A DNA stretch of 64,000 bases from Gemmata massiliana. GTDB lineage: Bacteria > Planctomycetota > Planctomycetia > Gemmatales > Gemmataceae. Of the stretch, positions 9,613 through 17,767 are shown piece by piece. Position 1 is the stretch's first letter; every line of letters begins with the position of its first letter. A program made the translations under genes and the position numbers. The notes under the pieces were generated by a model. That model saw only the letters and a program-made list of their open reading frames with translations. It was not told the origin of the DNA and made no database searches. Location: positions 1,240,001 to 1,304,000 of the forward strand of contig NZ_LR593886.1 in assembly GCF_901538265.1 (NCBI RefSeq). The letters run 5' to 3'.

Positions 9613-10374
9613 ATGTCGGCGAACGGTGCGATCGATCTGGTTCAGCAGGTGCGGGCGCACCTCGAATCGCTTCGCGCGGCGGGAGTATTGCTCGTGCCGC
9701 GTGGCGAGCGTCTTGCTCCCCGTCGCCTCGTTGCACCGCCGGTATCTGTTGCGCCCGTTGAGGTCGCGCCGAATGCCCCCAACCCGGTTGAAACGCGGCG
9801 CCAAGAGCTGACCGTTCTTGCGAAGGAAATCGAGAACTGCGACAAGTGCAGCGAACTGTTCGCGGTCCGCACGCAGCCGGTGTTCGGGGCCGGGCCGCTC
9901 GATCCAGAGGTCGCGTTCGTCGGGGACGCTCCCGGGTCCGAAGAGGACGCGCAGGGCGAGCCGTTCGTCGGTAAGGGCGGGCAGTTACTTCGGCGCATCA
10001 TTGCCGCGTGTCAGTTGCCGTCGTCGCAAGAGTACCTGCTCAACATCATCAAGTGCCGGCCGCCGCGGAACCGCGCGCCGACGATGGCGGAGTGCGGTAA
10101 CTGTCGCGACTTCTTCCGTCGGCAGTTCGAGTTGGTTAACCCCAAGTATGTCGTGGCTCTGGGACTCACGGCATCGAAGTTACTCACCGGGAAGAACCTC
10201 ACGGTGAGCGCGCTGCGCGGGCAGGTTCACGAGTACCGCGGGGTGCCTTTGATTTGTACGCACCACCCGAACGACATCGAGAAGGATACGACCGAGCGCG
10301 TGAAGCGCGAGACGTGGGAAGATATGAAATTGCTACTGCGCACGATGGGCCGGTCGGTGCCGGGCGCGAAGTAG
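9613..10374 (+). CDS. Uracil-DNA glycosylase, family 4 (Fe-S type)
   Basis: 253 residues; removes uracil from DNA to start base-excision repair. ATG 9613 has GAGGGG just upstream; an earlier in-frame start (9589) lacks one. The N-terminal ~65 residues are a variable Ala/Pro/Val-rich extension. The core begins with CDKC (Cys76, Cys79), then GDAPGSEEDAQGEPFVGKGG (uracil pocket), NIIKCRPP (Cys148) and CGNCRDFF (Cys164 most likely): four Cys of the [4Fe-4S] cluster typical of family 4. CTHHPNDI takes the place of the usual C-terminal HPS/HPA motif, a small deviation in a catalytic loop. Monocistronic, between two terminators. Confidence 0.9.
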   Translation: MSANGAIDLVQQVRAHLESLRAAGVLLVPRGERLAPRRLVAPPVSVAPVEVAPNAPNPVETRRQELTVLAKEIENCDKCSELFAVRTQPVFGAGPLDPEVAFVGDAPGSEEDAQGEPFVGKGGQLLRRIIAACQLPSSQEYLLNIIKCRPPRNRAPTMAECGNCRDFFRRQFELVNPKYVVALGLTASKLLTGKNLTVSALRGQVHEYRGVPLICTHHPNDIEKDTTERVKRETWEDMKLLLRTMGRSVPGAK

Positions 10375-10381
10375 CGGGCCT

Positions 10382-10416
10382 CGGCTCGTCGTGCGGGTCT
10401 GTGGCACGACGAGCCG
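10382..10416. terminator. Bidirectional hairpin between convergent genes
   Basis: A 13-bp perfect stem (10382-10394 with 10404-10416, CGGCTCGTCGTGC) with a 9-nt loop lies between the stop at 10374 (+) and the stop at 10423 (-). No long T tract is seen. Confidence 0.6.
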
Positions 10417-10422
10417 GGTATC

Positions 10423-11652
10423 TCAGGCGAACTTGATCAGGTCTTCGAGTTCGTCGTCACTCAGATTGTTCTTGAACGCGCACCCGTGAATCCAGTGGCC
10501 GGCCTTTTCCGGCTCAATGCGGACCACGCGCACTTCGAGGCGCGACACGTCGGATTCACCCGTCAGAAACTCGATCGTCAGTTCGGTTCCCGGCTCGAAC
10601 CGGCGCGCGAGGAGCACGCCCAACCCGCTCGTCGATACGTCACGAACCACCAGCGGCCACATCTCCTCGCTCTCGGGGTTCCCGGTTCCCGTGGCCGAGG
10701 TGTCGATCACGCCGCACGTACCCATATCCAGCGCGTGCCGGATGCAGCCGCGGCGGTCGCTCGGGCCGGCCGTTTTCTTGTACTGGAGTGTGCTCAGGTC
10801 CGGCACATCGGTCTCGAACTTCGACCGCGTGGTGAGCAGCTTGAAGAACTCCAGGCACGATTGGGGGCGCTGGTCCGGATCAACGTGCAGCGCGCTCCGA
10901 ATAGCCGCGTCCACGCGCTCGCTCAGTTCGGGCACCACGGACCGCGCGGAGAGCGTTTCTTTCTCTTTGCGCGCGAGGATCGCGAGCGGGAACTTCGCGT
11001 GGAACGGCAGTTTCCCGGTCACCGCGTTGTAAAGCGTCGCTCCGAGTGCGTACACGTCGCACCGGGCGTCGGCGGCTTTCGCGTTTCCGAACTGCTCCGG
11101 GGCCATGAAGTTCGGCGTGCCCAGCGCGCTGGCGTGGCTCGTCAAGTCGAGGTCGTTGTTGTAGTCCTTCGCCAGCCCGAAGTCAGTGAGCTTCGCGCGC
11201 CCGTCCGGCAGCACGAGGATGTTGTCCGGTTTGATGTCGCGGTGGACGACCTGGTGCAGGTGCGCGTAGTGGAGCGCCTGGGCCACCTGCGTGATGACCC
11301 GGACCGCTTCGGCCTCGGAGACCTTGCCCGCGGCCACGATCCGGTCGCCGAGGTTGGCGCCCTCGACCAGTTCGTACACGAGGTAGCTGATGGAGCCGTC
11401 GATCCCGATGTCGAGCGCGCGGACGATGTTCGGGTGTTCGAGTTGGGTCGCGGCGCGGAACTCTTGGAACAGTCGCTGGTGAACGGAGTGGTTTTCGGAG
11501 ATTTTGGTCCGCAGCACCTTGATCGCAACCAACCCTTTGGTGGTACGGTCGAGGGCGCGGTACACGGTCCCCATGCCGCCGGAACCGATCGCGGCGCCGA
11601 ACTCGTAACGGGGCACGGACGGCAGTCGGGCGTTTTTGACTGTCGCGGGCAT
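10423..11652 (-). CDS. Serine/threonine protein kinase with C-terminal PilZ domain
   Basis: 409 residues. ATG 11652 has GGAG 7 nt upstream; longer in-frame starts lack one. Residues ~14-285 form a Hanks-type kinase with all key parts: Gly-rich loop GSGGMGTV, VAIKVL Lys45, HRDIKPDN (Asp139), DFG 157-159 and APEQF. No transmembrane segment or PASTA repeat is present, so it is probably cytosolic. Residues ~303-405 look like a PilZ domain: DRRGCIRH matches the RxxxR half and DVSTSGLGV the (D/N)xSxxG half of the cyclic-di-GMP site. This suggests a kinase whose activity or location responds to c-di-GMP. Kinase call is firm; the PilZ call is from motif reading and ligand binding is untested. Confidence 0.88.
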   Translation of the reverse strand: MPATVKNARLPSVPRYEFGAAIGSGGMGTVYRALDRTTKGLVAIKVLRTKISENHSVHQRLFQEFRAATQLEHPNIVRALDIGIDGSISYLVYELVEGANLGDRIVAAGKVSEAEAVRVITQVAQALHYAHLHQVVHRDIKPDNILVLPDGRAKLTDFGLAKDYNNDLDLTSHASALGTPNFMAPEQFGNAKAADARCDVYALGATLYNAVTGKLPFHAKFPLAILARKEKETLSARSVVPELSERVDAAIRSALHVDPDQRPQSCLEFFKLLTTRSKFETDVPDLSTLQYKKTAGPSDRRGCIRHALDMGTCGVIDTSATGTGNPESEEMWPLVVRDVSTSGLGVLLARRFEPGTELTIEFLTGESDVSRLEVRVVRIEPEKAGHWIHGCAFKNNLSDDELEDLIKFA

Positions 11653-11836
11653 AGGCTGGCTCCGCGCGTGCAATGGCGCGTTTGGGGCGGCCCACAAATC
11701 GGGGCGGAGGGAGAATCGCCGTAGAATCCCGCCTGAACTCTGGGAGCGCTTTGAGGCCTTGTCAAATACTTGGGCCGAGATCGGCCCTAACGAATGACGG
11801 CGGCTGAAATTACGAAGAGCAGTATTCGGGGAGGAA

Positions 11837-11965
11837 TTAAAAATCTACGATGGCCGTTCCACCGAAGAGGCGTCCCGGTTCCGCGGACTGGTCGCGGCCC
11901 GTCAACTGTTGGGTGAACACCTGGCGCACGGCGTTGTTGACGTCGCCGATCCCGCCCGATACGGG
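11837..11965 (-). other. Coding-like tail after an in-frame TGA (possible continuation of the small lipoprotein)
   Basis: Immediately after the TGA at 11966-11968 the same minus-strand frame stays open for 42 more codons to a TAA at 11837. The tail reads PVSGGIGDVNNAV... and ends FGGTAIVDF, with mostly G or C in third positions, as in the genes around it. This looks like the original C-terminus of the protein encoded at 11966-12310. Confidence 0.5.
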
Positions 11966-12310
11966 TCACCGTCGTGCGGCATCGGCCGCGACCGTCCAAC
12001 CCCCGCCCTTCAGGTCCGTGTGCAGCACCTTACCCGTCTCCGGGTCGAACAGGTAGGCACCCCCTTTCGAGTCCACCACCAGTTGAAAACGCCCGGCCGA
12101 CCCCCTCCCCGGGTCGTGGGGCGCTTGGACCTTGGCGAGATCGCTCTTCAGTTGGGCCAGCTCGCTCTTTACCTGAGCCAGCTCCGCTCTGGCCGCTTCG
12201 GTGTCCGCTTTCGCCTTGGCCGCGTCCGCAGATTGCGATGCCGAGCAGCCAACGAGAGCGAAGAGCCCCGCGCACAAACAGGGGAGGTAAAGGCAACGGG
12301 TTTTCCACAT
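11966..12310 (-). CDS. Small coiled-coil lipoprotein, probably truncated by a nonsense codon
   Basis: 114 residues to the first stop. ATG 12310 has AAGGA about 8 nt upstream; a start five codons earlier lacks one. The signal peptide MWKTRCLYLPCLCAGLFALVGC has a lipobox (VGC). Residues ~27-68 form an Ala/Lys/Glu heptad-like helix (AELAQVKSELAQLKSDLAKV), followed by a small beta-rich part (FQLVVDSKGGAYLFDPETGK). The frame meets TGA at 11966-11968 yet remains coding-like downstream, so the ancestral protein was probably 157 residues. Options are a recent nonsense mutation, a sequencing error, or tolerated readthrough. It is a single gene, divergent from 12619. Confidence 0.65.
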   Translation of the reverse strand: MWKTRCLYLPCLCAGLFALVGCSASQSADAAKAKADTEAARAELAQVKSELAQLKSDLAKVQAPHDPGRGSAGRFQLVVDSKGGAYLFDPETGKVLHTDLKGGGWTVAADAARR

Positions 12311-12618
12311 GACTTTGTCCTTCATAACTGAAGTTGCGGATACGGACTTGCTTGGCGTTGTACTGGGCGGAATGAGTATCAGGCAGCGCACTCTTTCCCG
12401 AGCACCAGGTCCGCGGCTCAACAACCGCCGTCCCCGGGTCGTGGCTGCGATCGAGTGTGAGGGTGTTGATCCAGTATCAGAGAACGAGTATCTTTTAGAC
12501 CGGTCCAGTAGGCCACACGTTCGATCGATACCACGAGGCACCAGAATGGCGGAGATCGAGGAGATACCCCCGGAAGCGCGCAGGTTGGGGCCGTTGAAGG
12601 ACTCGCTCCCATTCAAAC
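12311..12618. other. Divergent intergenic region
   Basis: 308 bases between the small lipoprotein (-) and the membrane protein (+). It must hold both promoters; I see no convincing -35/-10 pair, operator palindrome or RNA gene. Confidence 0.4.
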
Positions 12619-13080
12619 ATGGCGTACTTGTACTACGCGGCCATGTTGACCGCAGGCAGCGTGTTCGGGTTCGTTTTGGCCCTGTTGATCGCACTGGACG
12701 TGATCGTCTTCGACGGGATCACCTCAACCGCCCGCGGGATCATTCTCGGGGCCGGGGTGCTGTTTTTGGTTCTTGGCGTTGTTTACTTCGTCTGGGAGTA
12801 CATCGGACGCGACCGCCGGTTGTTGGTTTTCCGGGACGGGCTGGTTTACGTCTACCGAGGCACCCCGCAGGTCTGTCGTTGGGCCGAGATTGATGAAGTT
12901 ATTTGGACGCACCACGACGCGAACGGCGTGGCGAGCTACCATCTGAAACTGTCATCGGCTCCCGACCTGATTTTCAACAGTGTGTATTTCCGCCTCGAGG
13001 ACATCATCCGGCTGGGAGAAATCCTGCGAGAAGAGTTGGAACTGTACGACGACCAAGCCGCTTGGACTGAGTTTAGATGA
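12619..13080 (+). CDS. Small two-TM membrane protein with a cytosolic PH-like domain
   Basis: 153 residues. Two hydrophobic helices (~7-30 and ~40-63) are separated by a short loop and followed by a charged stretch (YIGRDRR). Residues ~66-150 look like a small beta-barrel plus C-terminal helix: LLVFRDGLVYVYRGTPQVCRWAEIDEVIW alternates hydrophobic and polar residues, as in bacterial PH-like or DUF6585-type membrane proteins. No catalytic motif is seen. Function unknown; the architecture suggests a membrane-associated binding module. The next gene is convergent. Confidence 0.7.
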   Translation: MAYLYYAAMLTAGSVFGFVLALLIALDVIVFDGITSTARGIILGAGVLFLVLGVVYFVWEYIGRDRRLLVFRDGLVYVYRGTPQVCRWAEIDEVIWTHHDANGVASYHLKLSSAPDLIFNSVYFRLEDIIRLGEILREELELYDDQAAWTEFR

Positions 13081-13209
13081 GGCGGTTGGGTGCTCTCTAC
13101 ACAAGGACGGTTCGCAACAGGGTTACGGTCGGTAACCGGTGAATGAGGCGCTCCGCGGTTTGCAGACATGAGCCGCGGGGCCGCGCACAACCACCCCATT
13201 CTGTTGACT

Positions 13210-14010
13210 TCACTTCCGGCAATAAACACCCAGCAAGTTGCATTCGGGGTAGCGCAGCGCCACTTTTCGTAGCGCGTTCCGGGTCACCAATTCCACAGTG
13301 TTTAAGAGCGGGAAGCGCGAGAGCGCGGAGCAATCATCCACCCACGCGAACTCCGATTCGCAGAACCCACCCCGAGCGAACAAGCGCTTGAGATCGCGGC
13401 GCGTGTTCATCCGGTACGCGGTTGGGAACGTGTCCTTTTCCTCGCCGCCCCAAAGCAGCTTCTTCACCGGGTAGTGCAGGTCGAACGGGACCACACGCGA
13501 CACCACCGTAACCGGCGACCACAGGTCGACTGTGAAAACGATCGCCAGTCCGCCGGGCTTCACGAGTCGCGCGAGTGCGTTAATAACTGCGGTCGGCGCG
13601 GTGACGTGCTCTGCGACCATTCGGAGCGTTGCGAGATCGAAAGGCGCGGAGGCGGTGTAGTCTTCGATGAACGCCTGATGCTTCTCGTGCGTGTACGGAT
13701 TGTCGAAGACGTTCGCGCTGGGATCGACCCCTACGAAGTGACTTGTGCGGGCCGCGAGCTCGCCCGCGAGCTTGGCGTTATCAGGAAACGGGCTTGCTCC
13801 TCCTCCGACGTCGAGCCAGGCACAGTCGGGAAACACCGCGTTCGCGACGGTCGCTTCATACACGTCCGCGGGCAGGAAGTAATTGTGAGCGTGCCGGCGC
13901 CGCGGGTTCGGACCCGTTGTGGCGGGATCGCCGTACTTGAGCGCGAATAACTTGGCGAGGTCGGTGGCGGAGGGGAGCACGCGGTGAGTCATGAAGTGAG
14001 CGTAGGACAT
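13210..14010 (-). CDS. Class I SAM-dependent methyltransferase
   Basis: 266 residues from ATG 14010 (GTGGGA lies very close upstream; ATG 13992 and TTG 14028 are alternatives). The Rossmann motif I is WLDVGGGASPFPD, followed by VGVDPS (acidic residue binding the ribose), FDLATLRMVAEHV (motif near the substrate site) and LARLVKPGGLAIVFTVD (post-motif strand), all in the order expected for the Methyltransf_11/25 group. Substrate not readable. It starts 28 nt after the stop of the MBL-fold gene, in the same direction, so the two could share a transcript. Confidence 0.82.
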   Translation of the reverse strand: MSYAHFMTHRVLPSATDLAKLFALKYGDPATTGPNPRRRHAHNYFLPADVYEATVANAVFPDCAWLDVGGGASPFPDNAKLAGELAARTSHFVGVDPSANVFDNPYTHEKHQAFIEDYTASAPFDLATLRMVAEHVTAPTAVINALARLVKPGGLAIVFTVDLWSPVTVVSRVVPFDLHYPVKKLLWGGEEKDTFPTAYRMNTRRDLKRLFARGGFCESEFAWVDDCSALSRFPLLNTVELVTRNALRKVALRYPECNLLGVYCRK

Positions 14011-14038
14011 TCCCACGCTCACTCGCAAGGGTAGGGTG

Positions 14039-15085
14039 CTACTTGGCCGCGACGCCCGTGGGGGCCGTGCGCCAGTCGAGCGGGGAGGGGGCCGCGCCGA
14101 GTCGGTCGTGGTCGATCTTGCCCATCAGCTCGTTGTACACGTGCTTGACGCTATCCTTGTTCATGTCCGTTTCCGCCACGCCGACGCCGGTCCACTCCTT
14201 GTACCACGGGAAGTCCAGGCCCTTTGTGATCTCTTCGACCGACTTCTTGTCATCGATCCCCTTCTTCACTGCGGCGCGGAGTTCGGTGAAGTACCGCGTC
14301 TCCTTCGCGAGCAGGTCTTTGCGGGCTACTTTCCCGTGCCCGGGGCAGATGAGATCGATTTCCAGTTTGCCCATTGCTTCGAGGCACTTGATCCAGCTCG
14401 CGGAGTTGGAGTGGCCCATGTAGTTGAACGCGCCGTTCACGCAGGCGTCGCCGGTGCAGAGGATCTTGTGCTTCGGCAGGTACGCGCTCGCGTCGCCCGA
14501 CGTGTGGCTGTGCCCGAAGTGCATGAAGACGACGTGCTGCGTTTCGTCCTTCAGCTCGAACTTGTCGTCGAAGGAAATGTCCACCTGCTTGAGTTCGTTG
14601 TCCTTGATGTCCTTGCGGTCCTTCGCGGCGTCCTCCCACTGCTTCGGGCCGTTCGCCTTCAGCAACCGGGCGGCGTTCTTGTGCGCGACGATCTGCGCGC
14701 CCTCTTTTGCCCAGATGGTGTTGCCGTAGGCGTGGTCGCCGTGGTGGTGGGTGTCCAGGACGTACTTGATGGGCTTCTTCGTGGTCTTCTTGATGTCCGC
14801 GATCACGTCGGCGGCTTCCTTCGGGAAGTTCGCATCAATCACCACGACGTAATCTTTGAAGACGACCCAGGTGTGGTTGCTCCCGCCGAACGGGATCTTC
14901 GGGTCGTTGGCGGCGATGGACGAGTAGCGGAAGAAGACGCCCGGCGCGATTTCCTTGACGTCGTTGAACTTCATCTCGGGTACGGGCAACTGCTTGGACT
15001 CATCGGCCGCTTTGTCCGCGGAGGCGTACACGACAACGGCGAACGCGGCTCCGACGGACGCGAGTAACGCGAGGCGCTTCAACAT
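14039..15085 (-). CDS. Secreted metallo-beta-lactamase-fold hydrolase
   Basis: 348 residues. ATG 15085 gives a signal peptide (MLKRLALLASVGAAFAVVVYASA); longer frames run into repeat sequence. The Zn-binding HxHxDH motif is THHHGDH (His113, His115, Asp117, His118), then GHSHTSGDASAYLP and CTGDACVNGAFNY (third ligand region and bridging Asp) and CPGHGKV (last His). This is the general MBL fold of glyoxalase II / quinoprotein-relay / lactonase-like enzymes; it lacks the signs of a true beta-lactamase subclass. The likely place is the periplasm. The substrate is unknown. A methyltransferase gene follows 28 nt later. Confidence 0.88.
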   Translation of the reverse strand: MLKRLALLASVGAAFAVVVYASADKAADESKQLPVPEMKFNDVKEIAPGVFFRYSSIAANDPKIPFGGSNHTWVVFKDYVVVIDANFPKEAADVIADIKKTTKKPIKYVLDTHHHGDHAYGNTIWAKEGAQIVAHKNAARLLKANGPKQWEDAAKDRKDIKDNELKQVDISFDDKFELKDETQHVVFMHFGHSHTSGDASAYLPKHKILCTGDACVNGAFNYMGHSNSASWIKCLEAMGKLEIDLICPGHGKVARKDLLAKETRYFTELRAAVKKGIDDKKSVEEITKGLDFPWYKEWTGVGVAETDMNKDSVKHVYNELMGKIDHDRLGAAPSPLDWRTAPTGVAAK

Positions 15086-15175
15086 GGGGTGAGGTTCCCG
15101 AAGTGAGTAGGAGACGTGAAGAGCGTAACCGGCGACGCCCGAAAAAGGAAGCCCCCACCCGGCGCGAAGCGTATC

Positions 15176-15242
15176 CACCCGCTCGTTGACACTCGCGGTT
15201 CGCCTTGGCGCTTGGCGAACCGCGAGTGTCAACGAGCGGGTG
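15176..15242. repeat. 29-bp perfect inverted repeat
   Basis: Arms 15176-15204 and 15214-15242 are exact reverse complements (CACCCGCTCGTTGACACTCG... to its complement), with a 9-nt loop TTGGCGCTT. It could form a very stable hairpin upstream of the MBL-fold gene. Confidence 0.9.
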
Positions 15243-15297
15243 CGAGGCACAACCGACTACTGCACGCACGCGGTGCGCTAATGGCGATGAGCGGGTT

Positions 15298-15326
15298 CAC
15301 CGGCCGGCTCACACCGGCCGTTCGCC
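15298..15326. repeat. REP-like palindrome, copy 1
   Basis: CACCGGCCGGCTCACACCGG followed by CCGTTCGCC: the reverse-strand form of the GGCGAACGGCCGGTG...GCCGGCCGGTG element found also at 24701, 40276, 53831 and 58028. It directly adjoins the third copy of the 29-bp unit. Confidence 0.75.
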
Positions 15327-15335
15327 TTGGTGCTT

Positions 15336-15364
15336 GGCGAACCGCGAGTGTCAACGAGCGGGTG
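15336..15364 (+). repeat. Third copy of the 29-bp unit
   Basis: Identical to the right arm at 15214-15242 (GGCGAACCGCGAGTGTCAAC...) and also preceded by the similar TTCGCCTTGG(T/C)GCTT, so the copied block is longer than the arm itself. Confidence 0.85.
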
Positions 15365-15421
15365 GCGCTTCCGATACCCGTTCCCTCTACACATCCGACG
15401 GCTTTGCAGACTCGCTGCACC

Positions 15422-15853
15422 TCACTTCTTGACGCGCTCCAGCACGAACAGCATGGCCCCGGAGCCTTTTTTCGACGCGAACTCGGTCGGGCGCTTGCCG
15501 TCCGTGTGCCCGCAGATCGTGAGCTTGTCGTCTCCGGTGAACTTGTAAATGCTCTCGACCCGGTCGCTGCTCTTGTCGATGATGTCCAGCGCTGCCGGCT
15601 TTTTGCTCGGGTCGATCTTGATCGTGGCCGTGTCGTCTTTGTTGTCGAGCGGGACCAGCTTGTCACCCTTAAACGACCAAACTTGGTCCTTGAGCTTATC
15701 GCCCTTCCGCGTCTCGCCGTCTTTCGTTAGTTCGACCACTTTCCACTCACCCTGGAACCGCTTCAGCTCCTTTTCTGCGGCGTCGTCCGCTCCGTGGGCC
15801 GGGGCGAGGGCGAGGGCGATGGTGGTCAGGGCAGCGAGAAGGGGAACGCGCAC
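15422..15853 (-). CDS. Secreted TIGR03067-type protein
   Basis: 143 residues from GTG 15853 (GGAG 7 nt upstream). A signal peptide (MRVPLLAALTTIALALAPAHG) is followed by a compact domain starting KELKRFQGEWKVVELTKDGE and ending GAMLFVLERVKK. This lipocalin-like pattern (LQGxWxVV...) is the TIGR03067 family that planctomycetes encode in many copies. The role is unknown; a small extracytoplasmic binding protein is plausible. It is monocistronic with the repeat region downstream. Confidence 0.85.
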   Translation of the reverse strand: MRVPLLAALTTIALALAPAHGADDAAEKELKRFQGEWKVVELTKDGETRKGDKLKDQVWSFKGDKLVPLDNKDDTATIKIDPSKKPAALDIIDKSSDRVESIYKFTGDDKLTICGHTDGKRPTEFASKKGSGAMLFVLERVKK

Positions 15854-16014
15854 GTGTCGTCTCCGGGTTCGGGCAGTGTTTGGGATTCTTAACCCGGGCC
15901 GGGGATCAAAACAAGCGATCGTAACGATCGTTTTTCATTTCCGCTTCACATCTCGTGGGCTACAACGCGACTACTCCCCGCGTTTCTCATTTTCACCTTC
16001 TTCGCGCGTGCCAC

Positions 16015-17613
16015 ATGACGCACACTCGCTGCCTCACACTCGGAACGTTCGCATCGCTGTCGGTTTTGTTGCTGGCCGGAGCGGGCCGGGCGGAACCCGA
16101 AGTCGCCCCGTTCCCCACCCCGGGCGGCTACAAGACGGTGAAAACCGCCAAGACGATCAAAGATTCGCCCACAACGTCGAGTTCGTTCAATCTCGCGGCC
16201 GGGTACCTCGGCGTGATGGTGGGCGAAAAGGGCGGGCGCCCGGTGATCGAGGCGCTCGCGCCCGATTCGCCGGCCGAAGAAGCCGGGTTGCGCGAGGGTG
16301 ACGTGGTGCTCAAACTCGGCGGCGAGACCGCGACGACCGCCGCGTGGGTACGAGACGTTCTGCGGAGCAAGTTTGCCGGCGATTCGATCGCGTTCACCGT
16401 GTCCCGGGGCGGTAGCTCCAAGACCATCACGACCAAGTTGAAAGCCGCAACCAGTCCGATGGCGGCCGAGGCGGGCGGTGGAGGTGGGAAGGGCATGGGC
16501 TGGGACGACCGGCTGCCGCGTTCGTGGCGCAAGCCCACTTACAACCTCGCCATCATCGGGGTCGAGTACCCGGACGTGAAGCACAACCCGAAGATCGAGG
16601 ACCAGTCCTGGGAAGACTCGATGTTCAGCCTGGGGACGTACAAGGATAAGAACGCGACCGGGCAACAGGTCTTCGGCAGCATGAACGACTACTACAAGGA
16701 ACTCAGTTACGGCACGTTCAAGATCAACGGGAAGTTCGTGGGGTGGGTGGAAGCGTCCAAGAAGCGCATGGACTACTCCAGCGGCAGTGGCACCAGCGCC
16801 GGAGAGAAGAAGGCACTGCTGACCGAGGCGCTCGACCTGTACACGAAGAAGGCCGGGAAGGACGCGCTCAAGGAGTTCGACGGGGTGTTCTTCCTGTACG
16901 CGGGCGGCCGCGTGCAGACCACGCGGGGCGGGCTGTACTGGCCGCACCGGGCCAACGTGAGCTACGGCGGGCGCAACCTCCCGTACTTCATCGTGCAGGA
17001 GGGCGGGAGCACGATGAACGACATCAGCGTGTTCTGCCACGAGTTCGGTCACATGCTCGGGCTGCCGGACCTGTACGCCCGGCCCGAACTGCCGGGGAGC
17101 GAGGGCGTGGGGCAGTGGTGCGCGATGTCCAACCAGATCGGCAACGGGCGCCCGCAGCACTTCAGCGCGTGGAGCAAGGAAGTGCTCGGGTGGGTGAAGC
17201 CGACCGTGATCGACCCGAGCGTGAAGCAGAAGCTGATCCTGTCGCCGATCGAGAACGACCCGTCGCAGTGCTTCAAGATCAAGGTGCGGCCCGACGGGAG
17301 CGAGTATTTCCTGCTGGAAGTGCGCAAGAAGACGGGGTGGGACGAGAAGCTACCGGGCGAGGGGCTGCTGGTCTGGCGCGTGGTGAACAACAAGCCGGTT
17401 TTGGAAGAGTCCCACGGCGTTGAAGGCGCACGCGGACCGAACGTTCACCTGAGTTCGGTACCGTACCCCAGCGCGGCGAACGACAGCTTCACGCCGTACA
17501 CGATCCCGTCGAGTAAGAGCCAGTTGGGGGGCGGTTCGACCGTGTACATCACCAACATTCGCCGGCTACCCGACGGTCGCGTGACGTTCCACATCGGTTA
17601 CGACTACCAGTAA
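16015..17613 (+). CDS. Secreted M6-type zinc metalloprotease with N-terminal PDZ domain
   Basis: 532 residues from ATG 16015, which gives a signal peptide (MTHTRCLTLGTFASLSVLLLAGAGRA). Residues ~60-140 are a PDZ domain (YLGVMVGEKG...SPAEEAGLREGDVVLKLGG...). After a Gly-rich linker the catalytic part resembles M6/immune-inhibitor-A-like peptidases: YYKELSYGTFKI, then the zinc site CHEFGHMLGLPDLY with His342, Glu343, His346 and Asp351 as probable third ligand. VGQWCAMSNQI follows where M6 enzymes have their Met-turn region. The PDZ is N-terminal to the protease. The role is probably degradation of extracytoplasmic protein; PDZ may select C-termini. Ends at a long hairpin shared with the convergent operon. 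Confidence 0.9.
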   Translation: MTHTRCLTLGTFASLSVLLLAGAGRAEPEVAPFPTPGGYKTVKTAKTIKDSPTTSSSFNLAAGYLGVMVGEKGGRPVIEALAPDSPAEEAGLREGDVVLKLGGETATTAAWVRDVLRSKFAGDSIAFTVSRGGSSKTITTKLKAATSPMAAEAGGGGGKGMGWDDRLPRSWRKPTYNLAIIGVEYPDVKHNPKIEDQSWEDSMFSLGTYKDKNATGQQVFGSMNDYYKELSYGTFKINGKFVGWVEASKKRMDYSSGSGTSAGEKKALLTEALDLYTKKAGKDALKEFDGVFFLYAGGRVQTTRGGLYWPHRANVSYGGRNLPYFIVQEGGSTMNDISVFCHEFGHMLGLPDLYARPELPGSEGVGQWCAMSNQIGNGRPQHFSAWSKEVLGWVKPTVIDPSVKQKLILSPIENDPSQCFKIKVRPDGSEYFLLEVRKKTGWDEKLPGEGLLVWRVVNNKPVLEESHGVEGARGPNVHLSSVPYPSAANDSFTPYTIPSSKSQLGGGSTVYITNIRRLPDGRVTFHIGYDYQ

Positions 17614-17668
17614 CCCGAACCTCCGCGTGCGCACGCGGAGGAATCATACGATCTCATTTTAGTTGCAT

Positions 17669-17741
17669 TCTGTAGCCGGCCTCTGCGAGGCCGGGGGCCA
17701 CATACAGTGGAGCTCCCGGCCTCGCAGAGGCCGGCTACAGA
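17669..17741. terminator. 27-bp perfect hairpin between convergent genes
   Basis: Arms 17669-17695 and 17715-17741 (TCTGTAGCCGGCCTCTGCGA...) are exact reverse complements with a 19-nt loop. It lies between stops at 17613 (+) and 17768 (-), so it can end both transcripts, though it is longer than an ordinary terminator stem and has no strong T tract. Confidence 0.65.
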
Positions 17742-17767
17742 AGACAAATCACCCGCACGATTCGATA

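Larger units (their letters stand above)
15086..15421. other. Repeat-rich intergenic region
   Basis: 336 bases without a gene between two minus-strand genes. Most is repeat: a 29-bp inverted repeat, a third copy of the same unit, and one REP-like palindrome (listed separately). No promoter signal is clear. Confidence 0.6.

Noticed and set aside
11966-11968. Selenocysteine recoding of the TGA in the small lipoprotein
   Set aside because: I see no obvious SECIS-like hairpin directly after it, and a Sec at an Arg-Arg-x-Pro site in a small lipoprotein would be unusual. Nonsense mutation is simpler.
14036-15067. 343-codon plus-strand frame over the MBL-fold gene
   Set aside because: Antisense shadow; the minus strand has the full Zn-binding motifs and a signal peptide.
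15176-15364. CRISPR array
   Set aside because: Three copies of a ~29-bp unit are present, but two are inverted around a 9-nt loop and the third is 94 nt away; there is no regular spacer and no cas gene.
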